Source: Streptomyces sp. NBC_00224
GTDB taxonomy: Bacteria > Actinomycetota > Actinomycetes > Streptomycetales > Streptomycetaceae
DNA: 64,000 nucleotides
Direction of reading: 5' to 3'
Assembly (NCBI RefSeq): GCF_041435195.1
Contig: NZ_CP108106.1
Coordinates: 8,011,001-8,075,000, forward strand
Shown here in pieces: positions 20,462 through 29,886 of the stretch. The notes beneath the pieces were generated by a model. The model did no database searches. It was not told where the DNA came from and saw nothing but the letters and a program-made list of their open reading frames with translations. The position numbers were made by a program, and so were the translations under genes. Position 1 is the first letter of the stretch. Each line of letters opens with the position of its first letter.

Positions 20462-21583
20462 TCAGCCGTCATGGCCGTCGATGCGGCGCACCGCGCTCAG
20501 CCAGGTGCGCATGAGGTAGGCGCTGCGGTGCAGGAACGCCCGCGCCTCCTGCGACCAGGCCCCGCCCCGCGCCTGTTCGGCGAAGTCCTCCAGGCCGTGG
20601 CTGAGGGACTCGTACGCCTCGCGGTAGTCGCTGCCCTGGAGTGGGAACTCCCGCAGCCAGCCGAGGAGTTCGTCCATGAAGCGGATCGCGGGCAGCTCGA
20701 TGGCGAGGTCGTTGAGCAGGTCGTGTTCGTTGCGCTCGTGGTTGACCAGGGGGCCGCCGAACCGGACCGCATGTCCGAGGTGTTTGGCGCACGCGGCGAC
20801 GAAGTAGCCGCTGAAGATGTCACCGAACCGCTCGACCGCGGCCCCGCCGATGGGCTGGCCCATCCGCAGGAAGTAGTAGGCGGGCAGGGCGTCGTGGTGC
20901 ACGGCGGTGTTCTGGGAGTTGACCGGGCACCAGGTGTCCCTGGCCAGTACGGCGGGTTGGCCGTTGTAGGCGGTCACCCTGGGCCGGACCGCGAGCCGGG
21001 TCACCGCGTCCACGTCGGGGTCGTCCAGCCACAACCCCGCGTTGACGCGCACATCGGCCACCTCTTCGGTGCTGGTGACCTCGGTCGGGCTCTCCCGGGG
21101 GCCGTACGGGAACCCGCGCGGGAAGACCCGGCAGGGGCTCACTTCGAGCAGGTCGCAGGCGTTGAACCAACCGTTGCCGGCCGACACCACGCGGTGCGGT
21201 ACCGGGCCTTGCAGCACCACCCGGTGTTCGTCGAAGAAGGGGCTGTCGATCGGCAGGTTGTCGTCGTCCATGGAGACCGCCATCGCGCTGCCGTTGAGAT
21301 AGGACAGCAGATAGCCGATGTTGCGGCGGTTGTCGGAGTCGTACGGGATCAGGTCGGGCACACCGAGCTTGGCCAGCAGCCGGTCCTGCTCCTCCACATC
21401 GGGGGAGACGATGGTGGCGCCGCGGCCGCGGGCCTTCTCGCAGGCTTCGTAGAAGGCCCTGGGGGTTTTCCTGTCGGGTATGACGACGAGCCGGGCGCCG
21501 GATTCGGCGAGGGTGTCGGCGTAGTGCTCCAGGAACGACCCGGAATTGATGGTTGTGATGACGATGTCGATCGTCTCAGACAT
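20462..21583 (-). CDS. hyg20: RGP/UDP-arabinopyranose-mutase-like protein, putative pyranose-furanose mutase (Hyg20-like)
   Basis: 373 residues from ATG 21583, GGAG seven bases upstream, four bases after the transporter stop. The sequence has a GT-A glycosyltransferase core: IVITTINSG at the N-terminus, then DLIPYDSDNRRNIGYLLSYL, and the metal motif SMDDDNLP with Asp106-108. A late WCPVNSQNTAVHHDALP and an FGDIFSGYFV block also recall plant reversibly glycosylated polypeptides, which interconvert UDP-arabinopyranose and furanose. Hygromycin A contains a fucofuranose, so conversion of GDP-fucopyranose to furanose is the natural role. This is inference from the fold and pathway; a glycosyltransferase role is the alternative. 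Confidence 0.68.
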   Translation of the reverse strand: MSETIDIVITTINSGSFLEHYADTLAESGARLVVIPDRKTPRAFYEACEKARGRGATIVSPDVEEQDRLLAKLGVPDLIPYDSDNRRNIGYLLSYLNGSAMAVSMDDDNLPIDSPFFDEHRVVLQGPVPHRVVSAGNGWFNACDLLEVSPCRVFPRGFPYGPRESPTEVTSTEEVADVRVNAGLWLDDPDVDAVTRLAVRPRVTAYNGQPAVLARDTWCPVNSQNTAVHHDALPAYYFLRMGQPIGGAAVERFGDIFSGYFVAACAKHLGHAVRFGGPLVNHERNEHDLLNDLAIELPAIRFMDELLGWLREFPLQGSDYREAYESLSHGLEDFAEQARGGAWSQEARAFLHRSAYLMRTWLSAVRRIDGHDG

Positions 21584-21587
21584 GTGG

Positions 21588-22838
21588 TCACTCCACAGTA
21601 GGAATGTCCCGCCAGAACCGTAAGCGAGAGGACGCGGTGATGAGCGGGGCACTGAGCCAGAGGAACATCACGATGGCCAGCGCGGCCCGTGGGCCGAAGA
21701 GGGTGCCCAGGCCGCCGCCGACGAGGCCGCCGAAGAAGAGCATGCCCCGGCTGATGAACCGGACGCAGGCGACGGTCCGTTGCAGCAGATCGGGCGGTGT
21801 GAGCAGTTGTACGAGGGTGGCCTGGCCGACCGTGAACACGGAGAACCCGGCGTGGAAGAGCAGCGCGCCGCTGAAGAAGAGGAGCAGCCCCGAGCCCGGC
21901 CGGGTCATCGGCAGGAGCAGTCCCGCCGGTGCGAGGACGGCGGCGGGGATCCACACGGCGCGCGCGGTGCCGAGGCGGCGGCTGACGCGGCCCGCGCTGA
22001 ACGCCCCGATCAGACCGCCGATACCCACCGACCCGAGCAGCATGCCCAGGGTGCCCGGGGCCACCCCGACGTCGTCGGCCAGGAAGATGACGACGAGGGC
22101 CTCGTACGCGGCGAAGCAGCAGTTCCCGACGGCCGAGCCCGCGATCGAGGCCAGGATGACCGGCCGCCGGGTGACGAACCGTACGGCCTCCGACAGTTCG
22201 GCCCACATACCCTTCGCGCCGGACGCCGACGAGGTGGCCTCGATGTGGGAGCGCATGAGGAGGTTGCACGTCACGGAGGCGGCGAAGCCCGCCGAGTTGA
22301 GCAGCGGAGCGTGCTCGGGGCCGAGCAACTGCACCGTGAAGCCCGCCAGTGTCGGCCCGAAGGCGAGCGAGACGGCGCGGGCGATCTGGAGGCGGATGTT
22401 GCCGTAGACGAGTTTGTCCTTCGGCAGCATCCGCGGGGGCATGGACAGATACACGATCTCGTAGAACACCGTCGCGCAACTGACCAGCACGTTGGACATG
22501 TACAGGTGCCACAGGGCCAGGTGCCCGGTCGCGGCGAGGATCGGCACCATGGTGACGATCAGCGCGCGGCCGAGGTCGGCCAGGAGCAGCATGGTTCTCG
22601 GGGGCAGTCGCCCGCTGTACACCCCGGCGGGCAGGGTGAGGATCAGCCAGGGCAGGTATCCGGCCGCCGTGATCAGACCGACCTCGCCGACCGACGCCCC
22701 GAGGGTCTGGGCGGCGAGCAGCGGGAAGGCGACCACTGTCGACATCCCGCACAGCTGGCTGATGCCGCTGCCGATCCACAGCAGACGGAAGTCCCGCTCG
22801 CGCACGGACTCGGTCGCCAGGGTGGCGGGACCGGACAT
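21588..22838 (-). CDS. hyg19: MFS efflux transporter (Hyg19-like)
   Basis: 416 residues with about 12 membrane segments. It begins VRERDFRLLWIGSGISQL, the usual opening of actinobacterial MFS exporters, and has a loop motif AGVYSGRLPPRTML and a later SAGRVSRRLG. Hyg19 is the proton-gradient-dependent pump linked to the final oxidation in hygromycin A biosynthesis. The start at 22838 (MSGPATLATES) is preferred over the basic extension back to 22892. A TTA leucine codon lies near the C-terminus (21621-21623), so full-length pump synthesis depends on bldA. Confidence 0.85.
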   Translation of the reverse strand: MSGPATLATESVRERDFRLLWIGSGISQLCGMSTVVAFPLLAAQTLGASVGEVGLITAAGYLPWLILTLPAGVYSGRLPPRTMLLLADLGRALIVTMVPILAATGHLALWHLYMSNVLVSCATVFYEIVYLSMPPRMLPKDKLVYGNIRLQIARAVSLAFGPTLAGFTVQLLGPEHAPLLNSAGFAASVTCNLLMRSHIEATSSASGAKGMWAELSEAVRFVTRRPVILASIAGSAVGNCCFAAYEALVVIFLADDVGVAPGTLGMLLGSVGIGGLIGAFSAGRVSRRLGTARAVWIPAAVLAPAGLLLPMTRPGSGLLLFFSGALLFHAGFSVFTVGQATLVQLLTPPDLLQRTVACVRFISRGMLFFGGLVGGGLGTLFGPRAALAIVMFLWLSAPLITASSRLRFWRDIPTVE

Positions 22839-22898
22839 GACTGGTGCCCTCTTCTTCCTCGGTCCGCGTGGGGTCCCGCTGCGGGAACCCACGGTGGG

Positions 22899-23990
22899 TC
22901 ACGGATGTGCTTGTTCGTCAGGGGACGCGGCGATGAACGCCTCGACCGCGTCGAAGGCCTCCGAGTCGCGGTACTGCCGGGGCGGTGACTTCATGAAGTA
23001 CGACGACGGCGCCAGCAGCGGCCCGCCGATCCCCCGGTCCAGCGCGATCTTCGCCGCGCGCACGGCGTCGATGATGACGCCCGCCGAGTTCGGCGAGTCC
23101 CACACTTCGAGCTTGTACTCCAGGGACAGCGGTACGTCACCGAAGGCGCGTCCCTCCAGGCGTACGTACGCCCACTTGCGGTCGTCGAGCCACGGCACGT
23201 GGTCCGACGGCCCGATGTGCACGTCGTCCTTGCCCAGGGTGTGGTCGATCTGGGAGGTCACCGCCTGGGTCTTCGACGTCTTCTTCGAGACCAGCCGCTT
23301 GCGTTCGAGCATGTTGCGGAAGTCCATGTTGCCACCGACGTTGAGCTGCATGGTGCGTTTGAGGTGGACGCCGCGGTCCTCGAAGAGGCGGGCCAGCACC
23401 CGGTGTGTGATGGTGGCGCCGACCTGCGACTTGATGTCGTCACCGATGATCGGCACCCCCGCCTCGGTGAACTTCGCCGCCCACTGCGGATCGGAGGCGA
23501 TGAACACGGGGAGCGCGTTGATGAAGGCCACACCCGCGTCGAGGGCGCACTGGGCGTAGAACCGGTCCGCCTCCTCGCTGCCGACGGGCAGATAGGAGAT
23601 GAGGACGTCGGCCTCGGTGGCGCGGAGTACGGCGACGACGTCGGCAGGGTCCTCGGCGGACTCCGTGATGGTCTCGCGGTAGTAGTGGCCGAGCCCGTCC
23701 AGGGTGGGCCCCCGCCGCACCGTGACGCCGGTGGGCGGGACGTCGCAGATGTGGATGGTGTTGTTCTCGGACTGGGAGATGGCGGAGGAGAGGTCCTGGC
23801 CGACCTTCTTGGCGTCCACGTCGAACGCGGCGACGAACTCCAGGTCGCGTACGTGGTAGCCGCCGAACTCGACGTGCATCAGGCCGGGGACGCGGAGTGC
23901 GGGGTCCGCGTCGGCGTAGTAGTGCACTCCCTGGACGAGCGAGGCGGCGCAGTTGCCGATGCCGGCGATGGCCACGCGGATCTTGCTCAT
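22899..23990 (-). CDS. hyg18: myo-inositol-1-phosphate synthase (Hyg18-like)
   Basis: 363 residues, the normal size of the actinobacterial enzyme. NAD fold at [15 protein letters not shown], then [30 protein letters not shown], and the catalytic core [40 protein letters not shown] and [16 protein letters not shown]. It converts glucose 6-phosphate to inositol phosphate, the carbon skeleton of the aminocyclitol. In S. hygroscopicus hyg18 is dispensable but raises yield, since primary metabolism also makes inositol. Ribosome site GAAGGG precedes ATG 23990. Confidence 0.95.
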   Translation of the reverse strand: MSKIRVAIAGIGNCAASLVQGVHYYADADPALRVPGLMHVEFGGYHVRDLEFVAAFDVDAKKVGQDLSSAISQSENNTIHICDVPPTGVTVRRGPTLDGLGHYYRETITESAEDPADVVAVLRATEADVLISYLPVGSEEADRFYAQCALDAGVAFINALPVFIASDPQWAAKFTEAGVPIIGDDIKSQVGATITHRVLARLFEDRGVHLKRTMQLNVGGNMDFRNMLERKRLVSKKTSKTQAVTSQIDHTLGKDDVHIGPSDHVPWLDDRKWAYVRLEGRAFGDVPLSLEYKLEVWDSPNSAGVIIDAVRAAKIALDRGIGGPLLAPSSYFMKSPPRQYRDSEAFDAVEAFIAASPDEQAHP

Positions 23991-24079
23991 GGTGTTCCCT
24001 TCGCAGAGTCGCCGTATCAAGGATCAAGGTTTCCATGGGGGTTGTTGGCTTGGGCCGGGTCCACCGGCCGCAGCCGTGT

Positions 24080-25072
24080 TCAGAGCGTCACCGGCACCGA
24101 ACCCGTCCTGGCCGACCGTTCGGCCGCCAGGGCGCAGCGCAGCGCTTCGTGCGAGTCGCGCCAGCCGCCCGCCGCCGGGGTGGCGGCGCCGCCCGCGGCC
24201 ATGGTCAGGAACGCCCGTACCTGTTCGCGGTAGGCGGTGGAGAACCGGTCCCAGTACCCCCGGAACCGCGAGGTCTCCACGCTGCCCGTGCCGGGTGTCT
24301 CCGCCCGGGTCAGACCGGCCTGCAAGTTGCCCTTCTCGCCCAGGACTTCGGCCCGTACGTCGTAGCCAACCGGCTGCCACCGGCCGGCCGAGAGCGCGGC
24401 CAGCGTGCCGTCGTCGAGGCGGACCGTCGCCGTGACCGTGTCGAAGTCACCGATGTCGGCGAGGTCCGGGCCGGACAGCGCCGAGCCGTCCGCGACGACC
24501 TGGACGATCCGGCGCCCGGTGAGCCACCGCACCATGTCGAAGTCGTGGAGCATGAGGTCGGTGAAGATCGAACCGCTCTCGCGCAGCCGCGCGACGGGCG
24601 GCATGGACACATCGTGCGAGACCAGCCGGAGCAACTGCACACGCCCCAGCTCCCCGCCCGCCGTACGGGCCCGCAGATCGGCGAAGCCCGGGTCGAAGTG
24701 GCGCTGGAAGCCCACCCACAGCGGCACACCGCGCTGCTCGGCCCGCGTGCCCAGCGCCTCCGTGCGGGCGAGGTCGATGGTGAGGGGTTTCTCGCACAGG
24801 GTCGGTATACCGGCGTCGATCAGCGCGCCCACCAGCTCCGGGTGGCTCGTGGTGGCGGACGTCACCAGCGCCGCGTCACAGCCGCCGGACACCAGCTCCT
24901 CGACCGAGTCCGCGACGCTCCGCGAAGGCGCGTCCTGCGCCAGCTTCTCGGCGCGGGCGCGGTCCGCGTCCACGCAGACCACCCGGTACGAGCCCAGCGC
25001 GTCGAGGTGGTCGGCGTACATCGCGCCGATCTGACCGCAGCCCACGACGCCCACGACCATCCCGGCGCTCAC
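24080..25072 (-). CDS. hyg17: Gfo/Idh/MocA inositol 2-dehydrogenase (Hyg17-like)
   Basis: 330 residues. Rossmann GVVGCGQIGAMYADHL, cofactor motif CEKPL (93-97), and catalytic region GSIFTDLMLHDFDMVRWL with the Asp-x-x-His pair. The C-terminus has the usual beta-sheet dimer domain. It should oxidise inositol to the inosose, which the class III aminotransferase then converts to neo-inosamine; hyg17 is essential for hygromycin A. The GTG start overlaps the glycosyltransferase stop by four bases (GTGA). Confidence 0.9.
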   Translation of the reverse strand: MSAGMVVGVVGCGQIGAMYADHLDALGSYRVVCVDADRARAEKLAQDAPSRSVADSVEELVSGGCDAALVTSATTSHPELVGALIDAGIPTLCEKPLTIDLARTEALGTRAEQRGVPLWVGFQRHFDPGFADLRARTAGGELGRVQLLRLVSHDVSMPPVARLRESGSIFTDLMLHDFDMVRWLTGRRIVQVVADGSALSGPDLADIGDFDTVTATVRLDDGTLAALSAGRWQPVGYDVRAEVLGEKGNLQAGLTRAETPGTGSVETSRFRGYWDRFSTAYREQVRAFLTMAAGGAATPAAGGWRDSHEALRCALAAERSARTGSVPVTL

Positions 25073-26364
25073 CGGCTCGCCTCCGTCACCGGCGAGAGGG
25101 CGGAGTGGGCCAGCGCGACCAGGTCCGTCGTCTCACGGCACTCCCGCAGCCGGGCACCCCAGTGCGCGGCCCGTTGGGTGAACGCGGGGTCGCCGAGCAC
25201 CTCGGCGATGCCCTTGCGGACGTCGTCGGCGCGGACGCACGGCTGGTCGGACGGGCCGGAGTAGCGGTCGCTGAAGGTGAGGCGGCCGTACGGGGTGGTC
25301 TCACTGGTCCGCAGGAGTACGCCGGATCCGGTGTCCTCCACCAACTGCCGTCCGTTCATCTCCTGTTCGGACATGAACGGCATCACGACCTGCGGTTTGC
25401 CGTGCAGCAGGGTGGCCAGCACCGTGGCCGAGCCGCCGTGGTCGACCACCACGTCCGCCCACTCCAGCGGGGTGTCCAGGCCGGTGAAGCCCGCCACCAC
25501 GACGTTGTCGGGCACCGCGAGGCCGCCCTCGAAGGCGAAGCCGCTGGACACGTACACACTCCACGGCTGGTCCGCGCAGGCGTCCAGTACGTTCTGCAGC
25601 GCCTGGCGGCCCACCGTGCCGCCGCTGCCGATGGTGACGTACACCCTCGGCCGGTCGGTGCGCGGGGGAGCGGGGCCGTCGGAGGCCACCGCCGGGTTCC
25701 AGTACATCGGCCCGACGAAGTGCAGCGCGCCCCGGTGCGGGGATCCGTCGACCGGTTCCAGGGCGGACAGGCTGGACACCAGGGTGACCTCGCCCCACAG
25801 CAGGTGCTCGGCGCGGGCCACCGGGCCGAGGCCCAGCTCGCGCGAGACCCGGTCCCACACCGGCAGGCTCGACGGGTGCGGCAGCAGATCGCGCGGCGCG
25901 ACCGTGGACCACGGCATCCACCCGTTCGCCCGGGGGGTGATGAAGTCCGCGTCGGCGAGGGAGACCACGGGAATGCCCGCGGCCCGTGCGGCGAGGGCCG
26001 CGGTCGGGCACATGTCGATGACGACGAGCGTCGGCCGGTACGCCTCGATCAGGCGGGCGTCGGCGGCGATCCGGCGCTGGACGCGCTCGACGCGGTGGTA
26101 GGTCGCGGCGACCGCGAACACCCGCTCCACGTCCGCGAAGGGCAGATACGGCGGCATGGGGTGCCGGTCGGGCGGCCGCGGCGCCTCGGGCTCGGATTCC
26201 AGGACCGGGAACCCGGCCTCGCGCACCATGGCGTTGATGCCGCAGTCCGCGAACGCCACCTCGTCGCCCGCCCAGGCCAGTGCCGAGGCCAGGGCGAGAC
26301 AGCGGCCGGTGTAGGCCGCGCCGCCTCCCCAGCCCCAGGGGAAGAACAACACTCGCTCGGTCAC
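25069..26364 (-). CDS. hyg16: GT1-type glycosyltransferase (Hyg16-like)
   Basis: 431 residues, GT-B fold of the UGT/macrolide transferase family. The N-terminal acceptor domain starts VLFFPWGWGGGAAYTGRCLA; the C-terminal donor domain has VYVTIGSGGTVGRQAL, VVVAGFTGLDTPLEWADVVV and the sugar-nucleotide motif DHGGSATVLATLLHGKPQVV followed by FMSEQEMNGRQL. It starts at GTG 26364, just after AGGAGGACAT. It should transfer the fucofuranosyl group to the phenolic 4-hydroxyl of the aryl unit, the only glycosidic bond in hygromycin A. Confidence 0.85.
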   Translation of the reverse strand: MTERVLFFPWGWGGGAAYTGRCLALASALAWAGDEVAFADCGINAMVREAGFPVLESEPEAPRPPDRHPMPPYLPFADVERVFAVAATYHRVERVQRRIAADARLIEAYRPTLVVIDMCPTAALAARAAGIPVVSLADADFITPRANGWMPWSTVAPRDLLPHPSSLPVWDRVSRELGLGPVARAEHLLWGEVTLVSSLSALEPVDGSPHRGALHFVGPMYWNPAVASDGPAPPRTDRPRVYVTIGSGGTVGRQALQNVLDACADQPWSVYVSSGFAFEGGLAVPDNVVVAGFTGLDTPLEWADVVVDHGGSATVLATLLHGKPQVVMPFMSEQEMNGRQLVEDTGSGVLLRTSETTPYGRLTFSDRYSGPSDQPCVRADDVRKGIAEVLGDPAFTQRAAHWGARLRECRETTDLVALAHSALSPVTEASR

Positions 26365-26389
26365 ATGTCCTCCTGCTCGTCGGTCGTCC

Positions 26390-27130
26390 TCATACCGTCA
26401 ACCCGCCGTCCACCGCGATCACTTGCCCGGACACGTAGGACGCCGGGGGAGAGCACAGGAAGCCCACCACCGAGGCGATCTCGTCGACGCGGCCCGCCCG
26501 GCCGAGCGGTGTGCGGTCGAGCACGCCGTCCCGCGCCTTGGCGGACAGGCCGTGGTAGGCGGGTGTGTCGGCGATCAGCCCGGGGGCCACGCAGTTGCAG
26601 GTGATCCCGTACCGGCCGTACTCCCTCGCGGTCGTCCAGGCCAGTCCGTGCAGGCCGGACTTGCTTGCCGCGTACGCCGCCTGGCCGGGCTGACCACGCA
26701 GTCCCGCCACCGACGAGACGAGGACGATCCGCCCGCCCCCGTGCCGCGTCATGGCCCTCACCCCGGCCTGGAGGCAGCGGAACGCGCCGCTCAGATTGAC
26801 CGCGATCTGGTCGTCCCACTCGTCCTCGGCCACGTTCAGGACCAACCGGTCGCGGTGGACCCCGGCGTTGACCACCAGCGCGTCGAGCCGGCCGAACTCC
26901 TCCACGACCCGCCCGACCACGTGCTCGCCGCTGTGCGGGCGGGACAGGTCGGCGGTCACGGCGAGTGCCTCCGCGCCCGCCGCGCGCAGATCGTCGACCA
27001 CGGCCACCGCGGCTTCCTCGTTGCGGTGCGCGTGCACGCCCACGGCGTATCCCGCCAGGGCCAGGGAGTGGGCGATCGCCCGGCCCAGGGGGCCGGACCC
27101 GCCGGTCACCAGGGCCACCTGCGCGCTCAT
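26390..27130 (-). CDS. hyg15: FabG-like ketoreductase (Hyg15-like)
   Basis: 246 residues, classical [11 protein letters not shown] cofactor turn, [42 protein letters not shown] with the Ser-Tyr-Lys triad, [18 protein letters not shown] and the C-terminal [13 protein letters not shown]. The close match to carrier-protein ketoreductases (including the FabG-like NAGVHRD loop) suggests that it reduces the 3-keto-2-methyl-3-aryl-propionyl carrier intermediate before MaoC dehydration. The ATG overlaps the stop of the BtrH-like gene (ATGA). Confidence 0.88.
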   Translation of the reverse strand: MSAQVALVTGGSGPLGRAIAHSLALAGYAVGVHAHRNEEAAVAVVDDLRAAGAEALAVTADLSRPHSGEHVVGRVVEEFGRLDALVVNAGVHRDRLVLNVAEDEWDDQIAVNLSGAFRCLQAGVRAMTRHGGGRIVLVSSVAGLRGQPGQAAYAASKSGLHGLAWTTAREYGRYGITCNCVAPGLIADTPAYHGLSAKARDGVLDRTPLGRAGRVDEIASVVGFLCSPPASYVSGQVIAVDGGLTV

Positions 27131-28170
27131 GGCGCCGCTTCCTCGCGTACGGGGAAGCAGGTGCTCTCGATCTGCGCGAACCGGGCGCGCAGCCGGGCGG
27201 ACGCGCCGGGGTCGGCCGGTCCCTCCCGGCCGCCCGCGGCGACCAGGGCCTCGCGCAGCCGGTCGAGCGCGGTGCGCAGCGGGCGGCCCAGCTCCAGGAC
27301 GCGCGGATACACCGCGAGCGGGTCCGGCTTCTCGTGCGCCGCGATCAGCGCGATCCCGAGGCGCTTGGCGTGGACCCGGGCGTCGAGCGCGGCCGTCCGT
27401 ACGGCGGCCAACTCCGGGGGCAGGGCGAGCGGTTCGCCGGGGGCGGGGGCCACGGCGAGCGCGTTGGCGTAGATGAAGAGCTGGGGCTGGATGTCGCCGA
27501 GGACCAGGACGTGCAGGGCTCTGGCACTCACCGCGCCCAGGCCGGTCCCGGTGAGTTCGTCGAGGAGGGTGCCGAGGGCGTCCGCGCCCACCGAGAGCAG
27601 TGCGGTGTCTCGGTGCAGCCGCTCGGCGAAGTACTCCCGCGGGTCCCGGTGATCCGGCGCGTCGGTGACGGTGACCGTGCCCACCCAGGTGAACAGGGCT
27701 TTGAGCGCGGGCGTCAGCCTCCAGCGCCGGCGAAAGCCGTCGGCCGGGTCGGCGTCGGTGTCCAGGACGGTCATGACGCTGTCCCGCGACGACCAGTCCA
27801 CCGCGAGGACCGCGTGGTCGTGGAAGTGGAAGCGGCCCTCGTACACGTCGCCGGGAAGGTGGAAGCGGTCCGGCAGCACCATCACCGGCTCGCCCGCGCC
27901 GAGGCGCTCCAGGACGAACGGCACGTTGCGGCCGCCGTCGTCGAACTCGGTGCGGTAGTCCACCCGGCAGCCGTCGAAGTCCTTCGCCAGGTCGCGGCCG
28001 ACCGGGTCGAGGGGGCCGTTGAGCGCGCGGGCGACCGCGAGCGGGTCGAGGCCCCGGAAGTGCAGGACGGATTCGACGCAGCGCAGTACGCAGTTGAGCC
28101 CGTCCAGCGCGCGGTCCTGCCACCCCAGCGCCCCCAGCTGATCGAACCGCGGGGTCATCGTGGCGGTCAC
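27127..28170 (-). CDS. hyg14: BtrH-like acyl-carrier:amine N-acyltransferase (Hyg14 position)
   Basis: 347 residues from GTG 28170, which overlaps the carrier-protein stop (GTGA). The N-terminal 140 residues resemble the butirosin BtrH N-terminal domain, a papain-like fold: [20 protein letters not shown] with Cys27 or Cys31 as nucleophile, [10 protein letters not shown] with His119, and VLDTDAD as a candidate Asp. BtrH moves an acyl chain from a carrier protein to an aminoglycoside amine. Here the donor would be the dihydroxy-methylcinnamoyl carrier and the acceptor the amine of the methylenedioxy-inosamine, forming the only amide of hygromycin A. No other amide synthase lies in the operon. 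Confidence 0.72.
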   Translation of the reverse strand: MTATMTPRFDQLGALGWQDRALDGLNCVLRCVESVLHFRGLDPLAVARALNGPLDPVGRDLAKDFDGCRVDYRTEFDDGGRNVPFVLERLGAGEPVMVLPDRFHLPGDVYEGRFHFHDHAVLAVDWSSRDSVMTVLDTDADPADGFRRRWRLTPALKALFTWVGTVTVTDAPDHRDPREYFAERLHRDTALLSVGADALGTLLDELTGTGLGAVSARALHVLVLGDIQPQLFIYANALAVAPAPGEPLALPPELAAVRTAALDARVHAKRLGIALIAAHEKPDPLAVYPRVLELGRPLRTALDRLREALVAAGGREGPADPGASARLRARFAQIESTCFPVREEAAP

Positions 28171-28457
28171 CGCAGCTCTCGCCCGGCGGTCCGCGCGCGG
28201 GCGACCAGGGTGTCGGCCAGGTGCCCCAGGTTGTCGAAGGCCGTGCCGTCGGTCTCCTCGCCGCTGTAGGGCACACCCCACTTCTCCTCGAAGCGGGAGA
28301 GGACCACGATCAGGTCGAGCGAGTCCATCCCGATCTCGTCGAGCGTGGTGGTCTCGCTGAGCTGGTCGGGCAGATGGGGGCGTTCCGCGAGTACGGTCGT
28401 GATGAGCTCCATGACGTGCTCGCGGTCGATCGGCTGTGCGTCGGCACCGTTGGTCAT
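28167..28457 (-). CDS. hyg13: acyl carrier protein (Hyg13 position)
   Basis: 96 residues. Four-helix ACP pattern with the phosphopantetheine site [13 protein letters not shown] (Ser46) and a recognisable helix III ([15 protein letters not shown]). AAGGAC precedes ATG 28457. It sits directly before the BtrH-like gene with a four-base overlap, so it is the likely acyl donor to that enzyme. A second, more diverged carrier protein lies at 31762-32025; two carriers suggest that starter and extender, or loading and release, are handled separately. Confidence 0.88.
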   Translation of the reverse strand: MTNGADAQPIDREHVMELITTVLAERPHLPDQLSETTTLDEIGMDSLDLIVVLSRFEEKWGVPYSGEETDGTAFDNLGHLADTLVARARTAGRELR

Positions 28458-28527
28458 GTCCTTCTCTTCCTGTTGCCGTTGGGTGTCTCGATGGGTCGGG
28501 TGCGAAGTGGCCCTGGTTGACGGTGTG

Positions 28528-29886
28528 TCAGGCGCCGTCCTCGATCAGCAGACCCCGGCGGATCTTTCCGCTGCCCGTCCGGGGCAACTGGTCGACCCGG
28601 CGGATCACCGAGGGGACCTTGACCGTCATGAGGAGTTCGCCCGCCCGGCGGCGCAGCGCCGCCGCGTCGAACTCGTCGGCGCGGGCCTCGACGAACGCCC
28701 ACACCTGGCTCTCGCCGGAGGGCCCCGGCCGCCCCACCACGGCGCAGTCGTTGACCCCGGGCAGGGCGCGCAGGACGGTCTCCACTTCGAGGGGGGAGAC
28801 CTTGTTCCCGCCGATGTTGATGATGAGGTCGCTGCGGCCGGTGAGCCGGAGCCCGCCGTCGTCGAGCACCCCGAGGTCGCCGGTGGCGACCCAGCCCTCG
28901 TCGTCGGCGAGCGGCACGGGGTGCCCCTCCTCCATCCGTACGGGGGACAGGCCGGGGAAGCACGCCACCACAGGCCCGGGCTCGTCCCCGCCCGCCTTGA
29001 GTTTGACGCCGGGCAGCGGGTGTCCGACGCTGCCGCCGCCTCCGGCCGGGTGGAGGGTGAGCTGGCCGAGTTCGGAGTTGCCGTAGTGGTCGTACACGGT
29101 GATGCCCGCGTCGTGCCAGGCGGTGACCGCCTGGGCCGGGAGGGCCTCGCCCGCGCTGACGCACCGCTGCCAGGAGCCCGCGTGCGGCACGCCGCCCCGG
29201 CCCCACCAGTCCAGGATCAGCGGAACGCTCTGCAGGACGGTGGGCCGGTGGCGCTCGGCGAGGGCCGCGGCCCGAGCCGGGGTGAGCGGCCCGGACGGTA
29301 TGACCTGGCAGGCCCCGGCCGACAGGGCGGCCAGGGTGCCCGCCTCGATGGCGTAACTGTGGCCGAGCGGGCTGGTGGTGAGCACGACGTCGTCGGCGTC
29401 GATGCCGAGCCCGCGCGCGAAGGTGGCCGAGTTGTGCAGGGTGCCGGACCACTCGCGGGAGATCACCTTGGGGCGGCCGCTGGTGCCCGAGCTCGTCACC
29501 GCGAAGGCCGGGTCGCCTCGGCCGCGCCGGGGCGGCCGCAGCCGGGTCACCCCCATGGCGTCGATGCCCAGTTCGGCGCCGAAGTCGGTGAGCGCGGCCG
29601 AGCGTTCCGCCTCGCCCGCGCGCTCCTGGAGTACGAGCACGGCGGCGTGCAGGGAGGTCGCGGCGGCGAAGTCGACCACCGAGTCCAGTGACGACGTCAG
29701 GGTGATGCCGGTCCGGGTGCCCGGCCCGACACCCGTCGATCTCAACTCCCGTACCCGGACGGTGACGTCGCGCTCCAGCTCCGCGTACGTCACCGAGCGC
29801 CGCTGGTCCACCAGGGCGAGGCGGTCGCCCCGTCCGGCGCGGCGGTGCCCGGCGAGGACGTCCACCAGTGTGTCGTCCACGGTCAT
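28528..29886 (-). CDS. hyg12: AMP-dependent aryl-acid ligase (Hyg12-like)
   Basis: 452 residues, ANL superfamily. Phosphate loop VTSSGTSGRPKV, aromatic-A5-type YDHYGNSELG, VATGDLGVLDDGGL, RSDLIINIGGNKVSPLEVE and the C-terminal lysine in RTGSGKIRRG. It is shorter than most family members, and the acyl pocket region is compact, fitting a benzoate-size substrate. It should load 4-hydroxy- or 3,4-dihydroxybenzoate as adenylate onto CoA or an adjacent carrier protein. The ATG at 29886 overlaps the preceding KS-like stop (ATGA), and 70 bp separate it from the next carrier gene. Confidence 0.88.
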   Translation of the reverse strand: MTVDDTLVDVLAGHRRAGRGDRLALVDQRRSVTYAELERDVTVRVRELRSTGVGPGTRTGITLTSSLDSVVDFAAATSLHAAVLVLQERAGEAERSAALTDFGAELGIDAMGVTRLRPPRRGRGDPAFAVTSSGTSGRPKVISREWSGTLHNSATFARGLGIDADDVVLTTSPLGHSYAIEAGTLAALSAGACQVIPSGPLTPARAAALAERHRPTVLQSVPLILDWWGRGGVPHAGSWQRCVSAGEALPAQAVTAWHDAGITVYDHYGNSELGQLTLHPAGGGGSVGHPLPGVKLKAGGDEPGPVVACFPGLSPVRMEEGHPVPLADDEGWVATGDLGVLDDGGLRLTGRSDLIINIGGNKVSPLEVETVLRALPGVNDCAVVGRPGPSGESQVWAFVEARADEFDAAALRRRAGELLMTVKVPSVIRRVDQLPRTGSGKIRRGLLIEDGA

